64,000 nt of DNA from Takakia lepidozioides (taxonomy: Eukaryota > Streptophyta > Takakiopsida > Takakiales > Takakiaceae), in assembly GCA_030704615.1 (NCBI GenBank), contig CM060733.1:71550001-71614000 (forward strand). Reading direction: 5' to 3'. The notes beneath the pieces were generated by a model. That model did not search any database. It worked only from the letters and a program-made list of their open reading frames with translations, and was not told the origin of the DNA. Each line of letters starts with the position of its first letter. Within the stretch, counting starts at the first letter, position 1. The translations under genes and the position numbers were made by a program. This document shows positions 1-12,345 of this stretch, in pieces.

Positions 1-346
1 TCCCACCATTGCATGCAAAAATTGAGCGCCCCTTGCCGGTGCTGTGTGTCGGATCGACAGTCCCCTAGAGGGAGCGCAAAAGAATGTTGGGATCCTCAGC
101 TCTTAATGTGAGGGAACAGGCGAGCGACGTCCGTGCGGTACTGACATTGTCTTTTTGGCTCGCCCTGCCGAGCTAGTTGACCACCTACACAAAAGTGAGG
201 CTATGTGATTCATGTCTAATGCACAATAGCGGTGAGGTGTAACATGGGAGTGCACTTGTGCATGAACAAGCTTTTGTTTTTGTAAAAAGAAGTCCCACTG
301 GGCACGACACTTAAACCCAGCAAAGTCCTCATGTAATAACTTCACT
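1..346. other. left flank, no gene seen
   Basis: This is unique-looking sequence up to the insertion site of Gypsy element A. The only open frame, on the minus strand, has no motif I recognise. The last five bases (342-346, TCACT) are the target-site duplication of element A. Confidence 0.5.
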
Positions 347-1068
347 TGTCGCGCACCTCACTTCGGTAAGCTCCCCTTCAAGTCATAGTTACTCGCTTTG
401 ATGCGCGCGCCTGACTCCCAACCTGGCCGCCGGGCCAACTCGGAGCTTCGGCTGCTCACCGGGACATAATGGTCCCCCTTCGCTCTCCCGAAAGACCCTC
501 CACCTATTTGGGCCTAGTGGAATTCCCTTTGGTAGATGGCAGTCCGGAACAACTCCCCACTCTTTGGTCGCTTTCCGGCTCGCTCGCTTACTCACTAGTT
601 TTTGGACACCAACGGGCTTCCACCGTTCTCGGGGTTTTTACTCCCCTTATATATACTTCTGTAGCTGTCCGTGGGGGTTTCACAACCAGCCATGCCATTT
701 TATGGTGAACCACCACGAAGACCCTCGACTCCCGGTGGTGAGTCGCGGTGAGTCTTGGCCCACTCACCACGGCCCCATTGGGCCGTGATGAGTCCCAAGA
801 CTCCCCACGACTCCCACCACGAGGTCTCCACCCCATGGTGAGTCCTATGCCACCCCCACTAAGTCCCACTAAGCTACCACCACCCCTTGTGGAGCCACCC
901 CCACCGCAACCCGGTGTGCGGGGCTCCACCTAGTGAGCGCCTCCGCTTCCCTGAGTGCCTTGGGCACTCAAGGGTGCTCAGCCCCCCATACCTATCGCTG
1001 CCGCTGCCCCCACCACAGGGGCAGCCCCTCATGTGTCCCGACCCCCTGCCCTCAAGGCAAAGGGCCGC
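347..1068 (-). repeat. 3' LTR of Gypsy A
   Basis: This LTR matches the copy at 6583-7309 over its whole length. Its inner edge has lost about 10 bases compared with element C: GGGCCGC runs straight into the internal sequence and the terminal GACA is missing. Open frames inside it (for example 588-929) recur in every LTR copy and are not genes. Confidence 0.95.
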
Positions 1069-1965
1069 CTACCAACAGGGAGTCGATGTCCTCATCGACT
1101 TGTCCATTTTGTAGAAACGAACATCCAAGTTGTGGCGTCCCACATCAAGGAGTTTGTTTCTGTACCATGGCGTCCCATGGCAAAGAACCAAACCCCACAC
1201 TTGACTCTACTCTCCACTAGCTAGTTCGGCCGACTTCCTCCAAGTCCCGGCCAAGGGTGGAGCCTCTCCAGCTCCTCCCAGTGCACTCTTCTTGGCCTAC
1301 TTCAAGGTCAAGGAACGATCCTCCCCGAGGATTGAATCGCCTTACTGCAACAACATTGCTTGCGATCGCTCATGATGCCGCTTTTGGCATCACCTTGAGC
1401 AAGGGTTCACCTGGAACCCTCTTTGACTAGGAATATAACCTTGAACCAACCGTGCGCCCCAATCACTACAATTGGGTCCGCCTTGGAATGCTGGCCTGAG
1501 GTACGGGAACACGCCGAAGCCGCACTACGACTTCGTCCCGAGGTTACACGATTATAGTACGTGAACGGAAGCACGTAGCTTCCGTTAGCCCGCACTACAA
1601 GGCAACCCCCTCGGTAGCGCAGTTATAGTACGCGCACGCGCCAGGTGCGCACTAGCACGTGAACTCCCAAAGAAGGCGCAAGTTTCCTTGCCCCTTGGAT
1701 GGGAGTCACCCGATTTCGGCACTGCGCAAACACACGATTAACCCAATTTACCTCTCCCACTTTTGTAAGCTAGCATGCATTCTACACACTAGCCAACCAC
1801 ACCATGCATCACCATTCCAAACACAATAGGACGCACAATATTTGGAACCCATTTCCTTTATAACAAATTTTTGTACAATACAAGTTTTTGCAATCGGATT
1901 CCTGAGCTAGCTAAACCGGGCTAAGCATGCATTTCCTCCCCCACGCTCCAAGGTTGATGTCCCCA
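1069..1965 (-). other. 3' untranslated region of Gypsy A
   Basis: About 0.9 kb lies between the pol stop and the 3' LTR and has no long open frame. The same segment recurs in element C (47414-48319) and element B (53935-54795). It contains GC-rich, partly self-complementary stretches around 1550-1670 with repeated 'CACGTG'-like and 'TATAGTACG' pieces. Confidence 0.8.
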
Positions 1966-4900
1966 TCAACGTTTCTTCCGCTTTTGAGGTCGCCCTTCGA
2001 ACGCTGCAACTGCCTCGGATGCGTTTCCCATTTCTGAGGCACGCACCCAAGATGCCTCCACATGATGATAGCCCTTTCATTTCACGAGATACTCCGTTTC
2101 TCGGTTCTTGAACCTCCTCGACTTAAGTACTGCCTCCACCTCGTACTCAGGTTCATTTTCATGATCCAACAGCATAGGTGGCGGACGCAACACTTGATGC
2201 CGATTCGGAAGCGCTTCATCTTTGAAGTAAGGCTTCAAAAGGGAGACATGGAATACTGGGTGCACCTTGCTGTTTGCCGGCAGCTCCAATTCATACACAT
2301 CCTCATTCATAACCTTCCGAATGCGAAAGGGTCCCGCATACGGAGGTACGAACTTCGGACTCACTTCCGGAGGTAGTCGGAAATTCTTGATGTTCAACCA
2401 GACCTCCGTGCCTGCCTCAAACTTCACTTCCCTCCGCTTCCGATTCGCCTGCCTTTCATACCGTTTCCTAGCTTTGGCAATGTTGTACTTTGCGAGCTTC
2501 AACAAACGTCGCGTTCTTCTAGTACCTCCGCTACTGCCGGTTCCTCAACGTCCTGGGCGGCCCAACTTGTCGGCACCAGAGGTGCTTTTCCATAGACCAA
2601 TACGAAAGGGGAAACTCCCGTTGCGGAGTGTTTTGTGTTATTATAATAGAACTCTGCCGCGTCTAAGTGTTTCATCCAGTCTGATTGGTCTGCCGACACG
2701 TAATTCCGCAAGAATTGCTTCACTACGGAATTCACTCTTTCCGTTTGGCCGTCCGTCGTAGGTCGGAAGGCGGTGCTCATCTTCAGCCTCGTCCCCATCT
2801 TCTTCCAAAGTGCTCTCCAAAATTTACTCGTAAACTTTGGATCGCGGTCCGAGACAATATCCTTCGGGACTCCATGATGCTTTAAGACGTGGGCAAAGTA
2901 AAGTCGCCCTGTCTCCTGCGCCGTTGCCGTCTCCTTGGTGGGGATGAAATGGCCCATTTTACTGAACCTATCCACCACCACCATGATTGCATCGAATCCT
3001 TTTGACAGCGGTATAGTAGTCATGAAATCCATCGAGACGCTTTCCCAAGTCCCCTTTGGAATCGGCAAGGGTTGTAACAGCCCCGCTTGCTTTTTGTACT
3101 CGCTCCGGTTTTGTTGGCATGTGGTGCATGTCTTGACATACTCCTCTGCCTCCTCCCTCAGTTTGGGCCAGAAATACTCTTTCTTCAAGAGTGCCGCAGT
3201 GCGCTTGGCTCCGCCGTGGCCCGCAAGCGGGCTATCATGGCATTCTCTCAAGAGACTATCCCTGATCCCTCCCTTCGGCACGTAGAGACGCTTTTGCTTA
3301 TACCGGAGCAGTCCATTTTGCAAGTGGAACTGCGATTTAACCCCCATCCTCAAGTCATGCATCACGGACTTCGCCAGCTCATCCTTCCGGCAAGCCTTCC
3401 GGATCTTCCTTTGGAGCGCCGTCTCGCCCCTGTGCACCAACATGAGCTGCTGCTTTCTACTTAAAGCATCGGCCACCACATTGTCCCGTCCCGGTTTGTA
3501 CTGGATATCCACGTCGAACACTGCCAAAGTATCTTGCCACCTAAGTTGTTTTGGGGACAACTTGGGCTGCGTGGCAAAATACTTCACTGTGACATTGTCC
3601 GTGAACACCTTCACTGGGTTGGAACCAACATAGTGGCGCCAGAGCTCAAGGCAATGCACCACCGCCTTCATCTCTTTTTCGTGCGTCGGCCACCGTCGCT
3701 CCACTTCATTCAGTTTCTTACTTTTGTAAGCCACTGGACGTCCATCTTGCATAAGTACACCCCCAATCGCGAAGTCCGATGCATCTGTATGAATCTCAAA
3801 CGGACGATCGAACTCCGGGATTTTCAAGACTGGAGCTTCCGCCATCCGTTGCTTCAATTCAGCAAAAGCTTGGCCACAAAATGTGTTCCATACCCAGACT
3901 TTGGATTTACACAGAAGGTCCGACAGCGGCCCCGCGATCTTGGCGAAATTTCTCACATACTTCCGGTAATAGGAGGCGAGTCCTAGGAAGGATCGCACTC
4001 CCGGGACCGAAGTCGGAGGCTCCCAGTCCAAGATCGCCCTCACCTTTCTGTCATCCATTTTGATCCCATCCTGTGTAATCACATGCCCCAAGAACTCCAC
4101 TTTTGTGACCTCGAATTCGCACTTTGAAGCTTTGGCATACAGCTTCCCTTCTCGCAATTTTTGGAACACCCTTTTGAGGTGCTCCAGGTGCTCCTCCTTT
4201 GTTTTCGAGTACACCAAGATGTCGTCGATGTACACGATCACAAAGTCATCCAACCACTCCTGAAAAAGGCTGTTCATTAGCGTGCTAAAGGTCGCGGGTG
4301 CATTGGTGAGCCCAAAAGGCATCACCAAAAACTCATATGAACCATACCTTGTCCTGCACGCGGTCTTCTCCTCATCTCCTTCCGCCACCCGAATTTGATG
4401 ATAGCCGGAGCGCAAGTCGATCCGGCTGAAATACTTCGCTCCTGCCAACCGATCGAAGAGGTCGTCGATCCTTGGCAAAGGGTACCGGTTTTTGATAGTC
4501 ACCTTATTCAGAGCCCTGTAATCGACACACATCCGCAGCGTCCCATCGTTCTTGTCTGCGAATAGCACCGGGACTCCGTAAGGTGACTTACTCGGCCGGA
4601 TGTACCCCTTTGACATTAGATCCTTGAGCTGAGTCTTCAGCTCGACCAACTCTCTGTGGCTCAACCGGTAGGGCGCCTTGGCAAGCGGTTCCGATCCCGG
4701 TATCACCTCAATCTTGTGGTCAACTCCTCTTCGCGGTGGCAAGCCGCTTGGTAAATCCTCCGGCATCACATCCTGGTATTTCTCCAAAATCCCCTTGATC
4801 CAATCTGGGCTCGGCTCCCCATCGCCTTCTCCCTTCACTTCTCTAATGTAAAGCAAAAATTGGGGCTCGTGTGCCTCCTCCACGGCCCACTCCCTTGCTG

Positions 4901-6527
4901 ACAGAAGGTTTATTCGCCCTCCCACGGATTTGGGCGTTTTCGACACTCGTAAGACCTCGCCACCATTCCAACATGGCAGCGTGACTACTCTCTTGCGGCC
5001 ATCTATGACCGCTCCGGATTTGCTCAGAAAGGTCATCCCCAAAATGAGATCCACTCCATCGATCTCGCAGATGGTGAAGTTCTCACGTCCTTCCCAACTC
5101 CCCAGTTGAAGAGGGACATCGAACGCCAACCTCGTCGCCAATTGCGGTTCTCCTTTGGCAGAACGCACCTCAATGGAGGCCCCCACGTCACTTGTCGGGA
5201 GTCCCAGCTTTTGTGCCGTTGCCGGTGTCATGAAGGAGTGCGACGCTCATGTGTCCACCAACAACGACACGTTAGTTCCGGATATCATCCCATCTACGAA
5301 CAATAACTGACTCCCTTTACGTAAGGCGCCCGTTTCCTGATACAACTCACAAGAAAATTTGCCTACCTTGCAAGTCCTCGCGACCACCGCTTCCACTAAG
5401 CGACTGATGGTATCTTCCGACAGCTCCGTGGTCGCCCGAGTCATGTTCAATTGTCGGGGTTTCGTGCACTTCTTGGCCATGTGCCCGGGCTCCCCGCAAT
5501 TGAAACACACTCCATCAAAGGTCGTCTTCTGTCCGCCATAGGCCGCTCCACCCGCTTTTCTTTTCGAAGCGCCGGGTGCCGCCTTGACTTGTGAAGGTCC
5601 TCCCTTCGATTTCCACGTGCCATTGTCGCCGCGTGGCCTATCCCACTTCTTTTCCGGTTGGAAGGAGTCACCTTCCCGCCGAATCTTTTTGTGGTTCAGC
5701 TCCGTACGGCCTTGTCTTTCACCCCTAGGGACATCTGAGAAACATTCAGCCCTCTCAATAGCCTCGTTCAAAGTCTTGGGTGGCTTCTCCTCCAACTTCC
5801 GCCTGGCCCATGGGGCCAGTCCCGCCACAAAGTTGAAGACCATTTCTGGTTCTGCCATGTCCGCGACTTCGAGCAACAGCACATTGAAAGCCTGGACATA
5901 TCCCCGAATGTCATCTGTTTGCTTCAAATTCCTCATCTTGTCCCGGGCGAGCCAGGACGCGTTGAGGGGCACAAACTGTCTCTTCATCAATTCCTTGAAC
6001 CCACTCCAGTTCAAGGTTTCCGGGCTTGGACCTCGGTCGTGAAGGCGTTTCTGCAACCATTGTTGAGCATAGCCCCTCAAATAGGTGGGAGCCACTTCCA
6101 CCCGATCCTCATCACTCAACTTGGCCGCCCGGAAGTACTGTTCTAGCTCCAGGAGCCAGGTGTTGAGTGCCTTCCGATTTCGGACGCCCTCGAAGGTGCC
6201 GGGTTCCTTAGGCTTCACCTTAAACTTCGCCTTAGTGGAAGTGGCATTAGCCGCCTTCAACACGTCTTTCAATGTCCCGCCAAACTGCGCCAGCAACCCT
6301 TCCCAAAAGGCTGCCGGTATGGGAGGCATCTGTTGGTTTGTCGGAGCTCTCAAGGATTCCTCGGGCTCCGACTCCTCAGATTCCTCCCGCTCTTGCGCGG
6401 CCTCATTTTCAGAAGCATGCATCACTTCCTCAAACGGCCGCCTCGGTGACACGTCGCCCCCATCGGGCTCACCAGGGTCATCATCTTTTGGGCCGTTCCG
6501 CTTTCACTTTGGCTTGCCCGACCCCAT
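1966..6527 (-). pseudogene. gag-pol polyprotein of Gypsy A, disrupted
   Basis: The inferred start is at 6527, the ATG after the primer-binding site. Gag shows a retrotransposon-gag domain and a CCHC knuckle (CFNCGEPGHMAKKC, near 5480-5515). The protease, RT (YIDDILVY at ~4225), RNase H ([10 protein letters not shown]), integrase zinc-binding HHCC, integrase core and chromodomain follow in order. Lesions seen against elements B and C: CGA to TGA at codon 8 (6504-6506); a TGA in place of glycine in the protease active-site triad (5247-5249); a one-base deletion near 2507 at the end of integrase; and TGG to TGA in the chromodomain (2077-2079). The RT-integrase stretch 2499-5231 is otherwise a 910-codon open frame, so decay is recent or slow. 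Confidence 0.95.
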
Positions 6528-6568
6528 GATGAGGCCAATCCCAAGGACGATCGCGTACTAAACTCTAA

Positions 6569-6582
6569 GCTCTGATACTAAG
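6569..6582 (-). other. primer-binding site (tRNA-iMet) of Gypsy A
   Basis: Directly inside the 5' LTR the minus strand reads CTTAGTATCAGAGC. The plant initiator tRNA-Met primer site is TGGTATCAGAGC. This copy has one mismatch (A for G), while B and C keep TTGGTATCAGAGC. Confidence 0.9.
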
Positions 6583-7309
6583 TGTCGCGCACCTCACTTC
6601 GGTAAGCTCCCCTTCAAGTCATAGTTACTCGCTTTGATGCGCGCGCCTGACTCCCAACCTGGCCGCCGGGCCAACTCGGAGCTTCGGCTGCTCATCGGGA
6701 CATAACGGTCCCCCTTCGCTATCCCGAAAGACCCTCCACCTATTTGGGCCTAGTGGAATTCTCTTTGGTAGATGGCAGTCCGGAACAGCTCCCCACTCTT
6801 TGGTCGCTTTCCGGCTCGCTCGCTTACTCACTAGTTTTTGGACACCGACGGGCTTCCACTGTTCTCGGGGTTTTTACTCCCCTTATATATACTTCTGTAG
6901 CTGTCCGCGGGGGTTTCACAACCAGCCATGTCATTTTATGGTGAACCACCACGAAGACCCTCGACTCCCGGTGGTGAGTCGCGGTGAGTCTTGGCCCACT
7001 CACCACGGCCCCATTGGGCCGTGATGAGTCCCAAGACTCCCCACGACTCCCACCACAAGGTCTCCACCCCATGGTGAGTCCTATGCCACCCCCACTAAGT
7101 CCCACTAAGCTACCACCACCCCTTGTGGAGCCACCCCCACCGCAACCCGGTGTGCGGGGCTCCACCTAGTGAGCGCCTCCGCTTCCCTGAGTGCCTTGGG
7201 CACTCAAGGGTGCTTCAGCCCCCCATACCTACCGCTGCCGCTGCCCCCACTACAGGGGCAGCCCCTCATGTGTCCCGACCCCCTGCCCTCAAGGCAAAGG
7301 GCCGCGACA
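6583..7309 (-). repeat. 5' LTR of Gypsy A
   Basis: This 727-bp LTR starts and ends with TGTCGCG/CGCGACA. A TATATATA box at 6884-6891 sits at the equivalent place in every LTR of the family and is the likely core promoter. Confidence 0.95.
6884..6891 (-). promoter_or_regulatory. TATA box in LTR of Gypsy A
   Basis: The TATATATA sequence lies in the LTR and is conserved in B (42008-42015) and C (53233-53240). It probably directs RNA polymerase II transcription of the element. This is inferred from sequence and position only. Confidence 0.6.
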
Positions 7310-7314
7310 TCACT

Positions 7315-7687
7315 TGTCATGAAGCACTGCTCAAAAGTAACCTCCCACAATGCCCCGAACTAGGGGCTGTAATCCAGAATGGCTGAGGGTTAGAGTGCAT
7401 AATCCAATGAAGGAATGTTCTATCCACGGATGTCACATTATTTACAGAGCGAATTTTTGATCAATGCTTTCCGGATGGGAGAAGCCCCTGAGTGGAGGGC
7501 CTTCCTAGATTTGAGGGTCTCAAGCCGAGGTGAAGGCCCGGAAATCTAGGAATGCCCAACACGATGGGGCTTCTCCTACGTAAATAAACTCAAAAATTTG
7601 TTATATTTCTGTTGTCTGACATGTATCACTTTAAAGATGCACTTGTAAAGATAACGGAATAAACCAACAGTGCATCCCGATAAATAG
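7315..7687. other. no gene seen
   Basis: This is the sequence right of element A. It contains an imperfect inverted stretch (CCTTCCTAGATTTGAGG ... CCGGAAATCTAGG, about 7500-7550) but no coding signal I can support. Confidence 0.4.
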
Positions 7688-8484
7688 GTGTGTGTTGCTT
7701 TTACAAGCAGCAGTGGAACAAGTGGGTCAAGATCAGCTGGGACATCCACTGCAGCTCTTGCCGTCGCACCAATACCTGTGTCTGCCTTCAACCCGATTGT
7801 GAAGTTCTTCCAAGAGTTGAGAAGGAACTACCAGGGGGTGAGAGCAGAGAAGTTGCGGAGCTTGCAAGAATTCCAACGAAAGCCTACTGAGAGTTTGAGG
7901 GAGGCTTACACTCGCATGAGGCGTTTCAAGGGGTTATGGAAGCTCAAGCAGTCCAATTTTGGTATGGGATATTGGATAAGGAGCTGAGGAGAAGGGTGCG
8001 GGATGCAACTCTCCTACAAGTGGCCCAACCCACCCTAACAAATGTGTTTTTGCTAGCAGAACGGATAGAGCTCAACATGGTGGAGGAGCGAGTGGTTATG
8101 GTGGGGTTTGGCAGGGAGACACAACGAAGTGGAGTTCCTAGCCAACAACAACCAACTCACCAACGTGCTCAAGGCAACAAGGGGGCTCAGATGAAGCCCA
8201 CGGAAGGCCAGAGAGGATCTCACATGCAGAGGTCTCTTCCTTCATTTTCAGACCAACAACAAGTGGGTGTGTCCTGTTGGATTTGTGGAGGACCCCATGT
8301 CAAGAATGATTGTCCAGAGGGAAGCAAAGGGTCGGCACAGACTCAGCCTACACAACTACAGCGTGGGCATTGTGGCAAGTATGGGCATGAGGAGGCCCAT
8401 TATTATGACTTGCATCATGAGCTATGGCCAGGCCTGCGGTGCTTAACCCGTTTCCTAAAAATGCAATCAAAGGAAATATCGTGA
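7688..8484 (+). pseudogene. decayed retrotransposon gag
   Basis: Two overlapping frames (7688-7987 and 7936-8484) together give a plant Gypsy-type gag. It has a matrix/capsid stretch rich in the signatures 'FQRKPTESLREAYTRMRRF' and 'AQAVQFWYGILDKELRRRV', followed by a glutamine-rich linker and a zinc knuckle CWICGGPHVKNDC (one residue shorter than CX2CX4HX4C). A second knuckle-like HCGKYGHEEAH is degenerate. The frames switch near 7930-7940, so there is a frameshift. No protease or RT follows, and no LTRs were found around it. It is a remnant of a different Gypsy family from A-C. Confidence 0.8.
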
Positions 8485-9279
8485 AAACTATATATGTCAT
8501 ATGCAATTGTCAAACAGTTCCTAGTGTCATCCTATCTCCGTTCTGAGGCAAGTCTAATCACTGTACGAAAGGCTAGTTGACCTCGTGTATGCATGGGGTT
8601 CGGACAAAGAAACTACTCGGTTTCATGTTTAATCTATGGTAAGTCATCAGTTCCATACACATGTCCCTTTGGTCTAACTTGCTATCTCCTCTCTTTCTAT
8701 GTTACATTGTATGTGTGTGATGTTAGGGTGTTATGGATTTGCAGATTTTTGGCTGGAATTGTGATACCAGCTGCCACAAAGGATGTGCCAGTTGGCAAAG
8801 TGCTTTGTAAAATTGCAAGCATCTTTTCCACGAACTGCTTGCATAGCACTTTTTGTGTCGTTCTTAGGATGGAGCCATTTTCTAAGTGGCTTGGCATATA
8901 AGCATGGATAGCACAAAGAGCTAGACCTTGAGAGAGAGAAGGAAAGAAAGAAATAAATGGCGGGAAAGACAGAGGGAGAAAAATGAATGAAACTGTTCAG
9001 CTACCAAAGGGTGGCCGCAGGGTCCATGTTGCAAAGTAGAACAACGAGAAACCACTACAGAAAACATCATACGATTGCATACTTGAGATTCAGGTTTGAT
9101 CAGGGTTGACATGATACCGGGCTTGATTCTGTAGCCGAAGTGTAGGGAGAATCTTGCCAGAGGTTGAACCCTCATAGCACAAAGGTGCTTGCAAACTTCA
9201 GCACACTAGGGAGGGACTTCACTACCTACTGAAGTGGGTTAAATCATGCCAGGGTAAGGGGAAGTTTACAAGGAGAAGC
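8485..9279. other. upstream region of the bHLH gene
   Basis: No coding sequence is supported here. A purine-rich stretch (GAAAGAAAGAAATAAATGG, 8941-8959) lies about 330 bp before the first proposed ATG of the bHLH gene and may belong to its 5' UTR or promoter. I see no clear TATA box. Confidence 0.35.
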
Positions 9280-12200
9280 ATGTGTGCTATGGAGGAGCAA
9301 GAGCTGACCGTCATGTTGGAAAGCCACCAGGGTCCCTCTCAGGTTTCTCTTGGGGGTAATTTAGCTACCCTGATCTCGAATGGTTGTAAGATTGCGTTGT
9401 CATTTGGAATGTTTCCTGGTGTGTACTGCTGCTTGCCCGGGGTCGATTCTGGACGAATTGGAAACAGAGCTCTTGCAGGTACCCTCACAGTTGGAAGCGC
9501 AGGATGTCACTCATAGGAGTTTTCCATGTCCCGTAATGAAGCCATCTGAGCTGTAGCAGATGTGTGTTCAAGTGTCTAGGGTTCTGGATTTGGACTGCCT
9601 CTCCATGTTTCACCTCATCTCGATCATCCTGTGATGAACTGCCTGCATATCTCATGTCCTTACAGTGGAAGTCGCGTTGTCGGGATGAAGTTGGCAGTTT
9701 GCAGTGTATATAATCATTAGACATAAGATGGCACTCCAAAATATGGGTGAGGCTTCACCTCATCTGGATCCTTGTGTGTGTTCGTTTCCAGGCATGCCGA
9801 CTGTGGATGAAGAGCTCACAGCAATGCTGCAAAGTGGTCACCATAGCCACTCACAGGCGACGCTTGCTGGTGTCATGGCCCCTTCAATCAAATCTGGCAC
9901 ATCCTCAGGAACAGAGCACATGCAGAATGCTTTCCCCTCTCACTACACATCACTCCAGGGGAGTTTCTCTGCCCGTCTTGATAGCGGTCATGGAAGGCAT
10001 CTTGCACCTTCAAGGACCGTGAACATGCCGAATGGCAGTCATGTAGATGTGTCTACTACCCCTTCGCATGGGGGAGGGCCTCCAAATAGGTCTACAGTTC
10101 CACAGCAGCAACAGCAACAAGGATGGGCATTCAGTGGTGATGAGAGATGGGTGCTTGAGGCCAAGAACGAGGCCTTACAAGTTGCCACAAATCTGCGAGT
10201 GAATGTGACAAGCTTTGGTTCCATACTGGAGTCATCACAGGCATTAAATGCACCGCTTGCGAGCGGCCTTCAGCGATACCACTCTGCCCCAACCACTTTC
10301 TTAGCATGCCTTGCTGAGCTCAATGAGGATGCCTTCTCTCAGGTTACGAGTCCTATGGGGAACCCTAGCAGTGGGCCTGATAGCCTTCTTACATCACTGT
10401 TCTCTGATGACCTTACTCCGATAACAGAGAATAGTATCCAACAGATGGACACCGACAAGGTTGTCACTGGGTCCAGTTTGAATGACTACGATCAGTTTCT
10501 TTCAACTCAAAATGATTTCAGGAGACGAGCTGCTCTTTCGGCGTCCATGTTGACTGGAAAGCCAGAAACTAGCCAAGAAGCCCGCAATGGCATCTTTGTC
10601 CCTGGTAAAGTAACAGTGTGGCGCTTTGTTAGTTGGCGAGTCCATGTTGGCTGTTTGTCTTGAGTTGTCATCATAAATGTAACCTTTCAAATGTGTATAG
10701 AACAGGACACTATGCTATGTATTGGCACTTCCTGAGATAATTGTGCAATCTCAATATAAGTTGAAAAGTGACTGTAGGCATGCAGAATGAGGTCATAGAG
10801 AAGACCGTCCTTTGTTGGTCTAGGCATCTGTCAATCCTTTGAAGACCCAGTCCTGCCACTGGAGTCATACTTGGGAAGTGGAAAAGGTGGATGCCAAAAG
10901 CGCTCCATCCTGTTGCGCCTTCTTTTCACTCAATGCTTGGAGGGCCGAAGCTTGCTAACAGTTCTCCTTCATTTTAGAGTAGATGCAGGGACGCTTGAGT
11001 TATCCACCTACCAACTAATGGCCATGGCTGGACTATTATGGGGACTTCCCACAGCATCAAATTGTTTGGGTGTACGCATTCTTGTTGCAGAGTCACTCTT
11101 TATTTGGAGAGGCTCCTCACATCACTTCTCATTTTGCAAATCGATGTAGGCCACATCCATTTTGGCCTCTTTGGGATAGCCCATGCAAGTAATGTTTGAA
11201 ATCATTGTGGTCAGTCCAATTCCGACAACAAATGTTGTAACGAAGTAGATCTGCGAATGCTACAGATACATTTGGGTGCCTTAACCGACCCATGAAGAAC
11301 AGCCTTTTGCGACAGAGCAGCTCACCAGCGGACTTGTTGGCACAGTTGTCTACTGCAATGCAAGACAGTATGGATGAGAGTCATCCTGGTTTGCAAGGTC
11401 CATCAAGAATGTCTCCAGAGGAGAGCCTGTCTGGTGGCACATCTGAGAAGAATGGTGTTGGCAATGATGGTAAATCCCCAATCTATTCAAGGGATGACTC
11501 TTTTCTAGTCAGCGACACTTTGACATCTGAAATTTGGAATGCACAAACAAGCCCAGGTACCTTCAGCTAGTTCTTACTGTTCCACTTGAGTGCTTTTCCA
11601 GCTGGACTTCATAATATTAACAGTAGTTCTTGCACTTGGCAGGGTTGTCAGGGCCCCCTTGGCAATCTTAGACACTTCAACTGGAGTTATCTTATTTGGT
11701 ATTGGTAGTATTGCATGAAGTTGGTGTTTTGAAATGTGGTTGCTGGGAGGGTGATCTCAGTGATCATGGAAGTATGAGTGACACATTATTCTTCATGCTT
11801 CATGTGTGCTATAGACAAGATAACTCACTTGTACGTTAGTTCACCTTGCTGCTTAGCAGGGAATCAGTTGACAGAGACCTCATGCTCTGCCTATGTGGTG
11901 TTGTGCAGGCCATCTGGCTGGCAAGCGTTTACGTGGGGTTCCAGGGGAACCAATAAGCGATACAAGTGTCACAGTGGAAGGGTTAAGTAGGGGCAAGATC
12001 AGAGAACCAGGGACCAGTTTGAGAAGACATCTCAGTCTGCCCACGAATGCAAACAGGCCAACCAGCCCAGGCCTAGATGATCTTGCAGACTTATCAGTGC
12101 CGTGCCGAACCCGGGCAAAACGCGGTTGTGCAACTCATCCTCGAAGTATTGCTGAGCGTGTGCGACGGACGCGAATCAGCGAGCGCATGAAGAAGCTGCA

Positions 12201-12345
12201 AGATTTGGTCCCGAACATGGACAAACAGACCAACACTGCTGATATGCTTGACGAAGCTGTGGAGTATGTAAAATTTCTTCAACAGCAAGTTCAGGATCTT
12301 TCTGACACCGTGGTCAAGTTGAAGGAGTTGAAAGCACAAGGCTGA
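9280..12345 (+). CDS. FBH-type bHLH transcription factor (bHLH122/128/130-like), 4 exons
   Basis: Proposed exons are 9280-9478, 9792-10604, 11266-11556 and 11909-12345. All junctions are GT/AG and in frame, giving 579 residues. The C-terminus holds the bHLH (about residues 508-560), with the subfamily signature [16 protein letters not shown], the basic-region Glu-Arg pair that reads E-boxes, and helix 2 with '[17 protein letters not shown]'. Upstream are two short motifs typical of the FBH group: [15 protein letters not shown] (about 228) and [15 protein letters not shown] (about 350). A glutamine run lies in exon 2. In Arabidopsis this group activates CONSTANS and controls stomatal and stress genes; a nuclear transcription-factor role is therefore expected. 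Exon 1 is the least certain part: its 'EQELTVML' repeats the start of exon 2 ('DEELTAML'), and translation could start at 9794. No lesion is seen. Confidence 0.9.

Larger units (their letters stand above)
347..7309 (-). mobile_element. Ty3/Gypsy chromovirus A, full length, defective
   Basis: This is an LTR retrotransposon of 6963 bp read on the minus strand. Its two ~725-bp LTRs begin TGTCGCG and end CGCGACA. The 5-bp target duplication TCACT is present at 342-346 and 7310-7314, so the insertion boundaries are exact. Next to the 5' LTR (right side) is a primer-binding site matching the 3' end of initiator tRNA-Met. Domain order is gag, zinc knuckle, protease, RT, RNase H, integrase, chromodomain; integrase after RT plus a C-terminal chromodomain defines a Ty3/Gypsy chromovirus. 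Elements B and C in this window belong to the same family. Several stops and a frameshift make A non-autonomous, although its ends are intact and could still be mobilised in trans (inference). Confidence 0.97.

Noticed and set aside
588-933. Gly/Pro-rich open frames in the LTRs (also 6824-7169, 41734-42066, 47039-47269, 54902-55270)
   Set aside because: They recur only as part of LTR sequence on both strands and have no independent conservation signal; they are shadows of repeated GC-rich DNA.
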